Below are positions 8,986 to 18,313 of a stretch of 64,000 bases of DNA, piece after piece. The DNA comes from Acidobacteriota bacterium (GTDB taxonomy: Bacteria; Acidobacteriota; Blastocatellia; RBC074), in the NCBI GenBank assembly GCA_016196035.1, contig JACPYM010000022.1, forward strand, positions 124,001 to 188,000, written 5' to 3'. Every line of letters begins with the position of its first letter. The stretch's first letter is position 1. The notes beneath the pieces were generated by a model. It was not told where the DNA came from, did no database searches, and saw only the letters and a list, made by a program, of their open reading frames with translations. The translations under genes were made by a program, and so were the position numbers.

Positions 8986-10299
8986 ATGTACGCAAGCAGC
9001 ATTCAACTCATCACTGAACCGCGCCCCGGCCCTGCGCCAAAGTTACAGGCAGTCGCGCCCGCCGCACACCCGGCCACACGCCCGCCCCGCAAATGCCAGT
9101 TCGCCTCCGAAGGCCAGCGGATGTCGCTGACCATTGTGCACAGTGCAGCGGAACTGGCGGCGCACCTCACGGCCTGGGATGAATTGGCGGCCAACACCAT
9201 CGAACCGAATGTCTTTTATGAATCGTGGATGCTGTTGCCCGCATTGGCCGCCTTTGGCGCTGAAGCGCAACTCAGCTTCGTGCTGGTATACGCGACCGGC
9301 CCCTCGAACGAAGGCAGCAAGCCGGTGCTCTGCGGCTTCTTCCCGTTGCAAAGGCATGCCCGTTTCCGAGGCTTGCCGGTCAGCTATACCAGCCTCTGGA
9401 AATATAAATACTGCGTGCTGTGCACACCGCTGCTCCGGCCCGAATACGCGGGCGATTGTCTGGCCGCTTTTTTCGGCTGGCTGGGCCGCGCGCCTGAGAC
9501 GGGCGCGTTGCTGAAACTGGCATACGTCACGGGCGATGGCCTCTTCCAGCAATTGCTGACGGATTATTTCAACCGGGCGCGCACCCTGTTGAGCGTCGAA
9601 GAGCGCTTCAACCGGGCCTTGCTGGAACGCATGGGTGTGGGTGCCGCCGCCAGCGAGGCGTATATCAACGCCGCGCTCTCTGGCAAACGCCGCAAAGAAT
9701 TACGCCGTCAGGAAAAGCTGCTGCGCGAACAGGGCCAACTCGAATTTGTCTCGTTCCTGGCGGACGCACCAATGGACACTGAGGCTGACACCGAAGTCTG
9801 GCTCGAACAATTTCTGCAACTGGAAGCGCAGGGTTGGAAAGGCGCTGAAGGTTCGGCGCTGGCCTCGGCCCAGGCCTCGCGCGAATACTTTTTGCAAATC
9901 GCGCGCGCGGCGGCCAAACGCGGCCAATTGATGTTTCTGGCGCTGCGACTCGACGGCCAGCCCATCGCCATGAAATGCAACCTGCTCTCAGGCGCGGGCG
10001 CGTTCGCCTTCAAGATCGCGTTTGATGAAGCCTTCGCCAGCTATTCGCCGGGCGCGCAATTGGAATTGGAAAACATTCGCCGCGTGCACGAATCAACTGA
10101 CATGGCCCCACTGGAATGGATGGATTCGTGCGCGACAAGCAAACATTTCATGATCAACCGCCTGTGGCTGTCGCGCCGCACCATGCAAACCATGCTGGTG
10201 GCGACGGGCAAAGGGGGCGGCAGTTTCCTGGTCTCAGTCGCACCGCTCTTGCGCTGGGTCAAACGCAAATTCTTCGCGCATCTACCCGCGCAAAGTTAG
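8986..10299 (+). CDS. GNAT-fold acyltransferase of the CelD/BcsL family (second copy)
   Basis: 437 residues. AWDELAANTIEPNVFYESWMLLPAL is the family's N-terminal motif, followed by FVLVYATGPSNEGSKPVLCGFFPLQ; the second half has GKRRKELRRQEKLL, LMFLALRLDGQPIAMKCNLL and SYSPGAQLELENIRRVHES, the acyl-donor/acceptor region of a GNAT. The first 45 residues are Pro/Ala-rich and not conserved, so ATG at 9121 (MSLTIVHS) is a plausible alternative start. It is close behind the first copy and in the same operon; the two are diverged, so they probably act on different acceptors. Confidence 0.78.
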   Translation: MYASSIQLITEPRPGPAPKLQAVAPAAHPATRPPRKCQFASEGQRMSLTIVHSAAELAAHLTAWDELAANTIEPNVFYESWMLLPALAAFGAEAQLSFVLVYATGPSNEGSKPVLCGFFPLQRHARFRGLPVSYTSLWKYKYCVLCTPLLRPEYAGDCLAAFFGWLGRAPETGALLKLAYVTGDGLFQQLLTDYFNRARTLLSVEERFNRALLERMGVGAAASEAYINAALSGKRRKELRRQEKLLREQGQLEFVSFLADAPMDTEADTEVWLEQFLQLEAQGWKGAEGSALASAQASREYFLQIARAAAKRGQLMFLALRLDGQPIAMKCNLLSGAGAFAFKIAFDEAFASYSPGAQLELENIRRVHESTDMAPLEWMDSCATSKHFMINRLWLSRRTMQTMLVATGKGGGSFLVSVAPLLRWVKRKFFAHLPAQS

Positions 10300-10327
10300 C
10301 CGAAGACTGTCAACGGAGGTAACAACG

Positions 10328-11236
10328 ATGGTCGCCACCCAACTGCAAACAGATTTTTCTGAAACCCCAACAGCCTCAAAAACAGGCCCGTACTTGACCC
10401 TCGAACCGGCTGCCTGGCAGGCCAATTTCCCGCAGCGCCCGTTTATGATCCGGCACTATCTGGCGGGGCATGAATTATTCTCGCTGCCCCGGCTGATTGA
10501 ATTGGCGCAACGCCTGCCGGCAGAGCGCGTCGAATACAACGCCGGCAACATTCCGGTCAGCCAAGACCCGGCGACGACGCCACAAAACGGCTTGAGCATT
10601 GCAGAAACGATTCGCCGCATCGAAGAGTGCCGTTCCTGGCTGGTGCTGAAAAACGTCGAACAAGACCCGGCCTATGCGGCGCTGCTCAATGCCTGTCTGG
10701 ATGAAATCAAAGCGTTCTCAGAACGCAGCGTGCCGGGCATGTCAAAACGCGAAGGCTACATCTTCATCACTTCGCCGGACTCGGTCACGCCCTATCACAT
10801 AGACAACGAATACAACTTCCTGCTGCAAATTCGCGGACAGAAACAGATCAGCCTCTTCGACCGCGCCGACCGTTCGATCCTTTCCGAACTCGAATTGGAA
10901 AAGTTCTATACCGGCGGCCACCGTAATCTGACCTTCAAAGACGAATACCAAGCCAGCGCACAGGTCTTTCAACTCACACCCGGCGACGGCTTGCACTTCC
11001 CCATCACCGCGCCGCACTGGGTCAAAAACGGCCCGACGGTTTCGATCTCGTTCAGCATCACGTTTCGCACACCTGCTTCGGAAAAGCGCGAGATGGTTTT
11101 TCGGGTGAATGCGGGGCTGCGCAAATTCGGCCTGACGCCCACGCCAGCAGACGCGGTTCAATGGCAGGATGTGCTCAAAGCCAATGCCTATCGCGCGTGG
11201 CGGCGGGCACAAACGCTGTTCAGGCGCGCCGCCTAG
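10328..11236 (+). CDS. Cupin-like / JmjC-type Fe(II)-2-oxoglutarate dioxygenase-like protein
   Basis: 302 residues. TPYHIDNEYNFLLQIRGQK near residue 156 contains H-x-D and the strand after it, and GDGLHFPITAPHWVKNG near residue 220 contains the distal His, matching the H-x-D...H iron triad of JmjC/cupin_8 proteins. KQISLF and FYTGGHRNL lie between, as in that family. The start is supported by GGAGG seven bases before ATG. It closes the plus-strand polysaccharide cluster. The substrate is unknown; hydroxylation of a protein or a lipid/sugar side chain is possible. The end of the gene runs into a half-copy of an inverted repeat (11236-11251). Confidence 0.8.
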   Translation: MVATQLQTDFSETPTASKTGPYLTLEPAAWQANFPQRPFMIRHYLAGHELFSLPRLIELAQRLPAERVEYNAGNIPVSQDPATTPQNGLSIAETIRRIEECRSWLVLKNVEQDPAYAALLNACLDEIKAFSERSVPGMSKREGYIFITSPDSVTPYHIDNEYNFLLQIRGQKQISLFDRADRSILSELELEKFYTGGHRNLTFKDEYQASAQVFQLTPGDGLHFPITAPHWVKNGPTVSISFSITFRTPASEKREMVFRVNAGLRKFGLTPTPADAVQWQDVLKANAYRAWRRAQTLFRRAA

Positions 11237-11251
11237 CGCGCGGTACTGTCT
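11236..11251 (+). repeat. Half copy of the GCGCGCGGTACTGTCT repeat
   Basis: The same 16 bases occur in the right arm of the inverted repeat at 23889-23976. Here only one arm is present, squeezed between two convergent genes and touching both stop regions. Confidence 0.5.
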
Positions 11252-12702
11252 CACTTCGCTGAAACGTGTGCGCGCCGTTTCTTTTCAGCCACCAGAAAAA
11301 ACGCCGCGCCCGCCAGATTCGCCACAATGGCGACCGTGCCGACCTTGAGCGAGAAAGACGCCTGGCTTCTCACTTCGACAATCGGAAAGATCGAAAGCGC
11401 CAGATTCAGTAGCGTCATCAAAAACCCCGACACCGCCGCCACGCGCAACCACAGCGGCGGACGCGGTTCGACGCCGCGCAAGCCAATGATCGGGACGGCG
11501 AACATCACCAGATAGGTCGAGCCGTAAAAAATCACCGAACCGCTTTGCAATAACTGATACGCTTCCTGCTCGCCCACGCCGGTCACGCCCGCCAAGCCAA
11601 CGCCCAGCATCATCGCGCCGACAAACAGGATCGAATTGACCGGCGTTTTGCGCACCGGATGCAAGCGCGTGAACCATACGGGCAGCAGATGATCCCAGCC
11701 CGCCACCATCGGCAGCCGCGCGTTCGCCGTAAAATTCACGCTCGCCTGTGCCAGCCGCATACACATCACCATCAGGATCGCCACCGGTACGATTTGCGCC
11801 GCGATGCCGAACGGGCGCGCGCCGAGGCTCAAGACCTGTGGAATCGGGCCGATCAAATCAATCTGCGCGGGCGGCAAAAACGCCAGCATCGAACTCGTGC
11901 CCAGAATAAACATCACCGCGATGATCGGCGCGGCGATCAGCACCGAGCGGCCAATCGTGCGCACCGGGTCGCGGCATTCGCCCGCCAGGATGGCGACGTA
12001 TTCAAAGCCGCCCAGTGCGCCAAAACCCAGCTTGCCCAGGATGTTCAAACTAAACAGCGTGAACGCCGGCATTGCCAGCGGCAACGGCTGATACGACGGA
12101 ATCGCTCCGCGCCACACATTCAACAACGGCAACGCAATCAGCGCCGCAAAGATCACCAGCATCATCACTGCGCCCGTGTTGTGCACCCATTTGCCGACGC
12201 CCAATCCCAGCGTAGACACCAGCACCAGCGCGCCGATGACGACGCAACTCGCGGTCACGATGAACCATTTGCTGCCCGCCAGCCACGCCGCGCGCGGCCC
12301 CAGCGCGTATGACAAATACGTCGCCACTTGCAGCCCGATTTCCGACGTGAGCACGATCACATACAGCCACAGATTCCACGCCACCAGAAAGCCGATGAAT
12401 TCGTTGAAGCCCAGCTTGGCCCACTGATACAACCCGCCTTCGAGCGGCATCAGCCGGTTCAGATAAATCACGACCACCGCCGACGGGATGTAAAACAGGA
12501 TGATTGCCAGCAACCAAAATACTGTATGCGACGGCCCCAGCTTCGCCGCCGCGCCGACCCAACTCAGTCCGACGATAAACAGGATTTGCGTGAGCACGAG
12601 GTCGGTCAGGCCGAGTTCTTTTTTGAAGACGGCGGAGTGGGCTTCGATGGATTGTTCGGCGATGCGGAGTTCGGTTGCGGCGGAATCGCGGTCGGTATTC
12701 AT
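11251..12702 (-). CDS. APC-family amino acid permease
   Basis: 483 residues with about 12 hydrophobic segments. FKKELGLTDLVLTQILFIVG is the first membrane helix region; PLEGGLYQWAKLGFNEFIGFLVAWNLW near residue 100 is the APC signature (E-G-G-x-Y-x-W), and LGKLGFGALGGFEYVAILAGEC near residue 245 matches APC helix 6. It probably imports an amino acid or related amine by proton symport. The start at 12702 is preceded by GCAGGAGCG; a longer frame to 12900 would overlap the HicA gene and has no conserved residues. It is convergent with the dioxygenase-like gene. Substrate not predictable. Confidence 0.85.
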   Translation of the reverse strand: MNTDRDSAATELRIAEQSIEAHSAVFKKELGLTDLVLTQILFIVGLSWVGAAAKLGPSHTVFWLLAIILFYIPSAVVVIYLNRLMPLEGGLYQWAKLGFNEFIGFLVAWNLWLYVIVLTSEIGLQVATYLSYALGPRAAWLAGSKWFIVTASCVVIGALVLVSTLGLGVGKWVHNTGAVMMLVIFAALIALPLLNVWRGAIPSYQPLPLAMPAFTLFSLNILGKLGFGALGGFEYVAILAGECRDPVRTIGRSVLIAAPIIAVMFILGTSSMLAFLPPAQIDLIGPIPQVLSLGARPFGIAAQIVPVAILMVMCMRLAQASVNFTANARLPMVAGWDHLLPVWFTRLHPVRKTPVNSILFVGAMMLGVGLAGVTGVGEQEAYQLLQSGSVIFYGSTYLVMFAVPIIGLRGVEPRPPLWLRVAAVSGFLMTLLNLALSIFPIVEVRSQASFSLKVGTVAIVANLAGAAFFLVAEKKRRAHVSAK

Positions 12703-12751
12703 CCATTCGCTCCTGCAAACTTGACGGGGAAAGGCGCATCTCCAAGCGTGG

Positions 12752-12964
12752 TTAGAGGTCTTCTGGTTTGAGGCCCGTTGACTTGGCAATGCGCGCCAGC
12801 ATGCGCGGGCCAATCTCTTCGTTATCGTGAAACGCAAAAACGAAGTCGGCCCAACCTGAACGCGCCAGCACGCGATGCGAGCCGGATTGCCGTTTGACAC
12901 TCCAACCCAGCCGTAGCAACGCGGCCAATAGGCGTTTGGCTTTTGTCGTCGGCCACTGTTTCAT
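12752..12964 (-). CDS. hicA: HicA-type mRNA interferase toxin
   Basis: 70 residues, normal for HicA. KAKRLLAALLRLGWSVKRQSGSHRVLAR contains the G-S-H-x motif with the catalytic His of the double-stranded RNA-binding-like fold; FVFAFHDNEEIGPRMLARIAKSTGL is the conserved C-terminal half. Family members cut mRNA and tmRNA when free of HicB. The start overlaps the hicB stop (ATGA), and the order is antitoxin first, so translation is coupled. A second HicBA pair, with a broken toxin, lies at 63.1-63.5 kb. Confidence 0.88.
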   Translation of the reverse strand: MKQWPTTKAKRLLAALLRLGWSVKRQSGSHRVLARSGWADFVFAFHDNEEIGPRMLARIAKSTGLKPEDL

Positions 12965-13167
12965 GCAGCTTTGAAAGAAACGCTCAACATTTGCGGGATG
13001 CGCTCGCCGTGTTCGAGCCGGTCAGCCAGCACGCGCAAAGCCAGTGCTTGCACGCGCGCCAACGCTTCGTCAGAGCTTTGCCCATAGACCAAAACACCAG
13101 GCATGTCGGTTACTTCGGCCAGCCAACGGCCATCCGCTTCCTGCTCAAGTTCAATCGTAAAGTTCAT
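12961..13167 (-). CDS. hicB: HicB-type antitoxin
   Basis: 68 residues. FTIELEQEADGRWLAEVTDMPGVLVYGQS is the typical HicB partial RNase-H-like fold ('E..eDGgW.Ae..dlPGv...G.T'), followed by the helix DEALARVQALALRVLADRL. No DNA-binding C-terminal domain is present, so autoregulation would need another element. The partner toxin follows with a 4-base overlap. Confidence 0.88.
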   Translation of the reverse strand: MNFTIELEQEADGRWLAEVTDMPGVLVYGQSSDEALARVQALALRVLADRLEHGERIPQMLSVSFKAA

Positions 13168-13236
13168 AGCATTACCTCAAGCTACATTCATACTGCCTTC
13201 ATTCGTCGTGATGTTGCGGTGATTATAGTCTGATTT

Positions 13237-15903
13237 TCAACGCCCGCTGGCAGTCGCTGACACAGCAATCGCCACCCGCGCCCAATCCCAACTTTCCAAC
13301 CCCCGCGCATTCACCGCCTTCACACTCACCACCGTGCCCGGCGCGACGTTGGGCAGCGACACACGCGGGGCCGTGACTTTCACGCGCGGGCCGTTGCCGA
13401 CGGTCACGACATACGACTTCACACTCTTTTCCGGCGCGGCGGCCCAACTTAATTCCGCCGTCTTGCCGTTGTAACTGACGACCTTCAAATCTTTGAGCCG
13501 CGCCGGACTGGAAGCCAGCAGCATCAGCGTGGCGACGGTGGTCTTGCTGGTTTCGGTGATGAGTTGGTGGTTGATGCCTTCCAGCCAATCGTGCGGCTGG
13601 TGGTAGTGCGGATTGCCCAGCACCGGGTAAGAGCCGATGCCGCCGACGATGTCGCCGTAGGCTTCAAAAAAGGCCGTCGCGTCGGTGCTGCGGTGATAGC
13701 GCGAATCGTAGGTAATCAGCCGCGTGAATTGCAGCGCCGCCGCGTGCTGGATGTCGCGGATGCCGTCGTTCGAATAGCGAATCGTGTTGTCGAGCCGGTT
13801 GTCGTTGGCCCAGCCGATCATGTCGTTGTTAAGCGCGCCGGCGATTTGCAGCTTGTCGGCTTGGGCGCGCCGCACGAATTCGCGGCTGCCCAACAGTCCC
13901 GCCTCTTCGCCGGTGAACGAAGCGAAGATGATCGTCGCGGGTTGCGGATGTTTGGCGAGCACGCGCGCGGCTTCGAGCAAAGCCGCCGTGCCGGAAGTGT
14001 CATCGTCAGCGCCGGGGCCTACGGCAACCGAATCGTAGTGGCTGCCGACGACGTAAATCAGTTCAGGGTTTTCAGTGCCGGTCAGCTTGGCGACGACGTT
14101 GGCCGTCTTGCCGCCCAGCGCGCCGCGCGGCTCGAACCATTGATATTCCGGCTCATAGCCGAACGACTTGTATAGGCCGAACAGATACTCCGACGCCAGC
14201 TTGTTGCCGGGCCGCGAGATGTGTTTGGAATCGAAATCAAATAACATCTTTTCGTATTCAAAAATGCGATTGGTCGAGGCTTGCGCGACAACGCCGCGCA
14301 CATCAGCGGCGATGGGCGCGTACATCTTTTGCCCTTCGGTTTGCAGCGCGACTTCGGCGGCCAGGTTCTTTTCCAGCCGCGCCAGCAACTCGGCTTTGGT
14401 CACGCGGCGGCTCAAATCCATCAGATAAACGCCGCGCTCATTCGACACCGTGTCGCCATCGCGGTCGGCCTGAATCAACAGCTTCGTGCCATCGGGCGAA
14501 GCGGCCCAATTGTATTCCGGCGCAATCGTGCGGACGGTGTTGTTGTGAAAGAGGCGCAGGCGCTGATTGGTTTTCAGGTCGTAAAGATACGAACGGCGAT
14601 GGCGCGGCTCGCCGATGACGCCGAGCAAGCGATCAGGGCCGAGAAAGCGCGGCAACAGATCGTGCTGAATCTCGCGCGTCAGCCGCGTCTCGTTCTTGCC
14701 ATCGCGCTGAATTAGATAGACCTCCCAATCGTCGCGCGTCATTCGTTGATAGGCCAACCGCTGTCCATCAGGCGCAAAGGCGGGCGCGTCGAGCCGGTCG
14801 GTCGTTTTCAACACCGTGGATGGATCACCGCCGCTTGTGGGGATGACGTTGAGGCTGTTCTCCTGTCCGTTGCGGGTGAGATAGGCGACCGTCGAACCAT
14901 CATCGGCGAGCGTGAAGGCTGTGCCATCCAACGCCCTCACCTTACGGGTGGCGAGATCAACAATGCCAAAACGCGTCGCACCACCAAACCCGCCGCCTCC
15001 GCCTCCGCCTCCGCGGCCTTGGCCCCCACCTTGACCAGCTCCTTGTCCAGTATCGGCAGCAGCATTACCGGCAGGTTGATTGGGCACGGGGCGCGGCGCA
15101 GCGAAAGGGTTCGCGTTCGGCATCGTGACCAGCAAGACTTTGCCATTTGGATCAACAACGGGCGCAGTTTTGAATCCCTCGGCATCGGTGACAACAACGG
15201 GTTGCAACGCGCCGGGCGCGAAGGCGTAAACATCATTGCGATTGGTTTGCGTCTCTTGCACGCCGACGAAAAACACCGTTTCGCCATCGGCGGCAAAGAC
15301 GGGCGAAGTCTTGAGCAAGCCAGCGGTCGGCAATTCAACCTCTTGTCGCGTCGTCAGGTCGCGCACGATCAATTGCGCCAGTTTCCCTTGCAAGCGTGTC
15401 AGTGCCTGTTGTGCGCCGATTCGCGCAATGCCTTGGGCGCTGTCGAGGGCGGCTTGGGCTTTGACGAGTTCGTCGCTGGCGGGCAATTTCAGATAGACAA
15501 CCTTGCGGCCCGCGGGTGCGATGGCTGCGCCGATGCCGGGCAATTCGGCGAGCGTGGCGGCAGGATTGGCGACTGCCACGACGCGCGTCACCGTCGCTTT
15601 GGCCGGGCCGGTTTCATAAACGATGAGCTTGCCATCGGGGCTGAGCTTCGGATTGCGTCCATCGGTGGTGAGTTCGGTGGTTTGAAACAATTCGCCCGTT
15701 TGCAGCGCAATCGCTTCGAGAAATTGTTCGCTCACCGAACTTTTGAGCAAACGCTGATAACCGCGCAAGGCATCGGCATACTGGCCGTTTTGCCAGGCAT
15801 CGTTAGCCGCGCGCAGGTCAGCCAGGTTTGGCTCTTGACTGTGGCTGCCTTGCGTAATGCACAAGAGCAACCAGGCCAGCGTGAACACAAGCAGTTTTTT
15901 CAT
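13237..15903 (-). CDS. Secreted M28-family zinc peptidase with TolB-like propeller and Fn3-like tail
   Basis: 888 residues. MKKLLVFTLAWLLLCITQG is a signal peptide. Residues about 60-470 carry PD40/TolB-type repeats (GRNPKLSPDGKLIVYE, APDGQRLAYQRM, AASPDGTKLLIQ). The peptidase domain has SHYDSVAVGPGADDDTSGTA (first His and bridging Asp), FTGEEAGLLGS (catalytic Glu and metal Glu) and NNDMIGW (metal Asp). The last 85 residues (KVVSYNGKTAELSWAA) look like a fibronectin-type domain. A striking glycine run (QGRGGGGGGGGFGG, near 15000-15040) interrupts the propeller. It probably acts as an aminopeptidase outside the cytoplasm. The true ATG is 15903 with GGAG upstream; an upstream in-frame non-ATG codon (15921) is not needed. 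Confidence 0.88.
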   Translation of the reverse strand: MKKLLVFTLAWLLLCITQGSHSQEPNLADLRAANDAWQNGQYADALRGYQRLLKSSVSEQFLEAIALQTGELFQTTELTTDGRNPKLSPDGKLIVYETGPAKATVTRVVAVANPAATLAELPGIGAAIAPAGRKVVYLKLPASDELVKAQAALDSAQGIARIGAQQALTRLQGKLAQLIVRDLTTRQEVELPTAGLLKTSPVFAADGETVFFVGVQETQTNRNDVYAFAPGALQPVVVTDAEGFKTAPVVDPNGKVLLVTMPNANPFAAPRPVPNQPAGNAAADTGQGAGQGGGQGRGGGGGGGGFGGATRFGIVDLATRKVRALDGTAFTLADDGSTVAYLTRNGQENSLNVIPTSGGDPSTVLKTTDRLDAPAFAPDGQRLAYQRMTRDDWEVYLIQRDGKNETRLTREIQHDLLPRFLGPDRLLGVIGEPRHRRSYLYDLKTNQRLRLFHNNTVRTIAPEYNWAASPDGTKLLIQADRDGDTVSNERGVYLMDLSRRVTKAELLARLEKNLAAEVALQTEGQKMYAPIAADVRGVVAQASTNRIFEYEKMLFDFDSKHISRPGNKLASEYLFGLYKSFGYEPEYQWFEPRGALGGKTANVVAKLTGTENPELIYVVGSHYDSVAVGPGADDDTSGTAALLEAARVLAKHPQPATIIFASFTGEEAGLLGSREFVRRAQADKLQIAGALNNDMIGWANDNRLDNTIRYSNDGIRDIQHAAALQFTRLITYDSRYHRSTDATAFFEAYGDIVGGIGSYPVLGNPHYHQPHDWLEGINHQLITETSKTTVATLMLLASSPARLKDLKVVSYNGKTAELSWAAAPEKSVKSYVVTVGNGPRVKVTAPRVSLPNVAPGTVVSVKAVNARGLESWDWARVAIAVSATASGR

Positions 15904-15995
15904 GGTGAAGGTCTCCGCCAATTGATGAATATGATGTTGGCTCTCTTCTCGCTTTACTGGGCTGAAAAGTCAATTGGCGGCACAAACAGGCGGCT

Positions 15996-16035
15996 AAAAA
16001 GAAAGCCGCCCACCGGCTTGGAACCGGTGGGCGGC
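15996..16035 (-). terminator. Intrinsic terminator of the Arg/Asp-rich protein gene
   Basis: On the minus strand a perfect 12-bp stem GCCGCCCACCGG / CCGGTGGGCGGC (arms 16024-16035 and 16005-16016, 7-base loop) is followed by TTTCTTTTT. It lies 28 bases after the stop at 16063. Confidence 0.85.
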
Positions 16036-16062
16036 TTGGCATGTTGCGGTGCTGACGCAGGC

Positions 16063-16518
16063 TCAGTAACGGCGGCGGTCACGGTTGTAACGATCATATT
16101 GCCGGTAGCCTTGCCGATAGCCATCGCGGAAGCCATCGCGATAGGCTTCGTTGCCGCTGCGATAATGGCTGGAATTGTTCGGGTCAGGGTTGCGGCGCGA
16201 TTGCGCGTCTTCCTGCCCACGATTCAACCCATCGCGGAAGCCTTTTTGCTCCTGTTCGCGATACCAGTTGCTGTTGCGGCCGCGATTGCCCAAGCGGTCA
16301 TCACGACGATCATCCCAACGATCATCCCGCCGGTCACGGCGATCTTCCCAACGGTCATCACGGCGCTCGTCGCGGCGGTCTTGTTGATCGCGCCAGATGT
16401 CAGGCCGCTGCCAGATTTGCGCGTAGGCAATTGAAGAACTCGCCGCGCCTGCGGGAATCAGAAACGCCGTTGCCAAAGCCAATTTCAGAGCAGTTTGTTT
16501 CCACGTCTTGAAGTTCAT
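16063..16518 (-). CDS. Secreted Arg/Asp-rich low-complexity protein
   Basis: 151 residues. A signal peptide (LKLALATAFLIPAGAASSSIAYAQ) is followed by about 45 residues built almost only from Arg, Asp and Trp in units such as DRRDERRDDRWEDRRD, then by a repeated Tyr/Arg/Gly part (YRDGFRDGYRQGYRQYDRY). AAGGAGGA lies before the start, and a strong terminator follows, so this is a real gene. The mixed-charge, Tyr-rich composition suggests an unfolded or condensing envelope polymer-binding protein. No family recognised and no function assigned. Confidence 0.8.
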   Translation of the reverse strand: MNFKTWKQTALKLALATAFLIPAGAASSSIAYAQIWQRPDIWRDQQDRRDERRDDRWEDRRDRRDDRWDDRRDDRLGNRGRNSNWYREQEQKGFRDGLNRGQEDAQSRRNPDPNNSSHYRSGNEAYRDGFRDGYRQGYRQYDRYNRDRRRY

Positions 16519-16729
16519 ATTCCTCCTTACGCCTGAAGACTGCGTTGCCCCTCTGCAACTGCGTTTCAGGAACTCGGCCTGCCTAATTGCATCTGCCGTG
16601 CCAGTGGCTGAAACGTTGTTAAATTGCTGATTTACTTTGAAATTATTGACGTGAGGAAAATTGCGAGGAACTTGCCATACCCCAAATCGAACAACACCAA
16701 ACGATATGGTTTAGGCTGACCGTCGTGGC

Positions 16730-18163
16730 TCAATTGGCTTCAATCTCACCGACGCGATGCAACTTCATCATCGAAGAGAGCGTCGGTTTTTCCGGCACCC
16801 GCCCGGCCATCTCAACAATCATTTCGCCGCGTTGCACCAACCCGCGCGTCAGCAACGCTTCATCCACACGGGCGAGCAATTCAGAACTGTGTCCGCTGAA
16901 ATCGAGCACGTATGGTTCCAACCCCCAAATCGCCGCCAGTGCGTTGCGCGTCAGCTCGTTCGGCGTGAGCGCAATGATGCGCTGGGCCGGGCGCAACGCC
17001 GCCAGATGCCGGGCCATCGTGCCCGATTTGCTAAATACGACGATGCATTTGGCGCGCAACTCCTGCGCGGCATATATCGCAGCCTCAGCAATGGCGCGGC
17101 CCTCAGTGCCCTTTTGCTGATGGTGAATCAGCGCGCGCGCTTGATCGAGCGGGCAGTTGCTTTCGGTGAAACTGATGATGCGGGCCATCGTTTCGACCGC
17201 CGCCACAGGGTATTGCCCGGTCGCCGTTTCCGCCGAAAGCATCACGGCGTCGGTACCGTCGAGGATGGCGTTGGCGACGTCAGAGGCTTCGGCGCGCGTG
17301 GGACGCGGTTCGTGGGTCATGGATTCGAGCATCTGGGTCGCGGTGATGACCAGTTTTTCGGCGGCGTTGGCTTTGGCGATGATTTGCTTTTGGTGGAAGG
17401 GCACGCTCTCGACTGAGGTTTCAACGCCCAAGTCGCCACGCGCGACCATCACTCCGTCGCAGGCTTCGATGATGTTATCGAGGTCGTCGAGGGCCTCGCG
17501 CTTTTCGATCTTGGCGATGAGTGGGACGTGGCTGCCGAGGAATTCGATCAGGGTCTGCGCGCCGATACAATCGCGGGCGCTGCGCACGAACGAGAGCGCG
17601 ACGTAATCCACGCACTGCTGCAAACCAAAGGTCAAATCGGCGCGGTCTTTCTCGGTCAGCGAAGGCGCTGAAAGTTTCACGCCGGGCACGTTGATGCCTT
17701 TGTTTTCACCCAGCAGCCCGCCGTTGATGACACGGGTCGCGACCTCGGTCTTGGTGGTTTGTTCGACCTTCAGTTCAATCAAGCCATCCGCCAGCAAAAT
17801 GCGGTCGCCCGCGTTCACGTCATTGGGCAAATGCACGTAGCCGGTCGAAACGATGGTCGCATCACCTTCGATTTCGCGCGTGGTGATGAGCAATTGTTGG
17901 CCGGCTTCCAACAGCACGGGTTGGTGGTCGCGCAACTTGCCGGTGCGGATTTTGGGGCCGCTCAGGTCGAGTAGGATGGCCAGTGGATGGTTGAGTTCAG
18001 CGGCGATGGCGCGCGCGGTCTGGATGGTTTCGGCGTGCGATTCGTGGGAGCCGTGCGACATATTCACGCGCACGACATCCATCCCGGCCTGCATCAAGGC
18101 ACGCAGCGTTTCGGGCGCGCGCGAGGCTGGCCCGATGGTCGCAACAATCTTAGCTTTTTTCAT
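16730..18163 (-). CDS. pyk: Pyruvate kinase
   Basis: 477 residues, normal length. [13 protein letters not shown] at the start, [14 protein letters not shown] (substrate/K+ site), [29 protein letters not shown] (active-site Lys within K-I-E), [12 protein letters not shown] (Mg2+ ligands) and [27 protein letters not shown] are all present. It converts PEP and ADP to pyruvate and ATP, the last step of glycolysis. The C-terminal regulatory domain ([21 protein letters not shown]) is present. It is a monocistronic-looking gene on the minus strand. Confidence 0.97.
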   Translation of the reverse strand: MKKAKIVATIGPASRAPETLRALMQAGMDVVRVNMSHGSHESHAETIQTARAIAAELNHPLAILLDLSGPKIRTGKLRDHQPVLLEAGQQLLITTREIEGDATIVSTGYVHLPNDVNAGDRILLADGLIELKVEQTTKTEVATRVINGGLLGENKGINVPGVKLSAPSLTEKDRADLTFGLQQCVDYVALSFVRSARDCIGAQTLIEFLGSHVPLIAKIEKREALDDLDNIIEACDGVMVARGDLGVETSVESVPFHQKQIIAKANAAEKLVITATQMLESMTHEPRPTRAEASDVANAILDGTDAVMLSAETATGQYPVAAVETMARIISFTESNCPLDQARALIHHQQKGTEGRAIAEAAIYAAQELRAKCIVVFSKSGTMARHLAALRPAQRIIALTPNELTRNALAAIWGLEPYVLDFSGHSSELLARVDEALLTRGLVQRGEMIVEMAGRVPEKPTLSSMMKLHRVGEIEAN

Positions 18164-18313
18164 TGTGTCTTTCTGATGGTGGTCGTGATTGACCGAAGGG
18201 GAACGAGTGATCGTGAAAAGTGCTCAGGTTGTTGGTCGCTCGCATCTAATTCGTGCAGGCAATTCGTGCTGGCGGCTCTTGGTGGCCGTTTCATCATCAA
18301 GGTGTGTGTGTGT

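Noticed and set aside
12703-12900. N-terminal extension of the APC permease
   Set aside because: It overlaps hicA, has no conserved residues, and the ATG at 12702 has a good GGAG site.
14746-16434. 562-codon plus-strand frame opposite the M28 peptidase
   Set aside because: It is antisense to a gene with clear signal peptide, propeller and zinc-peptidase motifs, and its own translation is Arg/Gly-rich with no domain. GC-rich third positions open the opposite frame.
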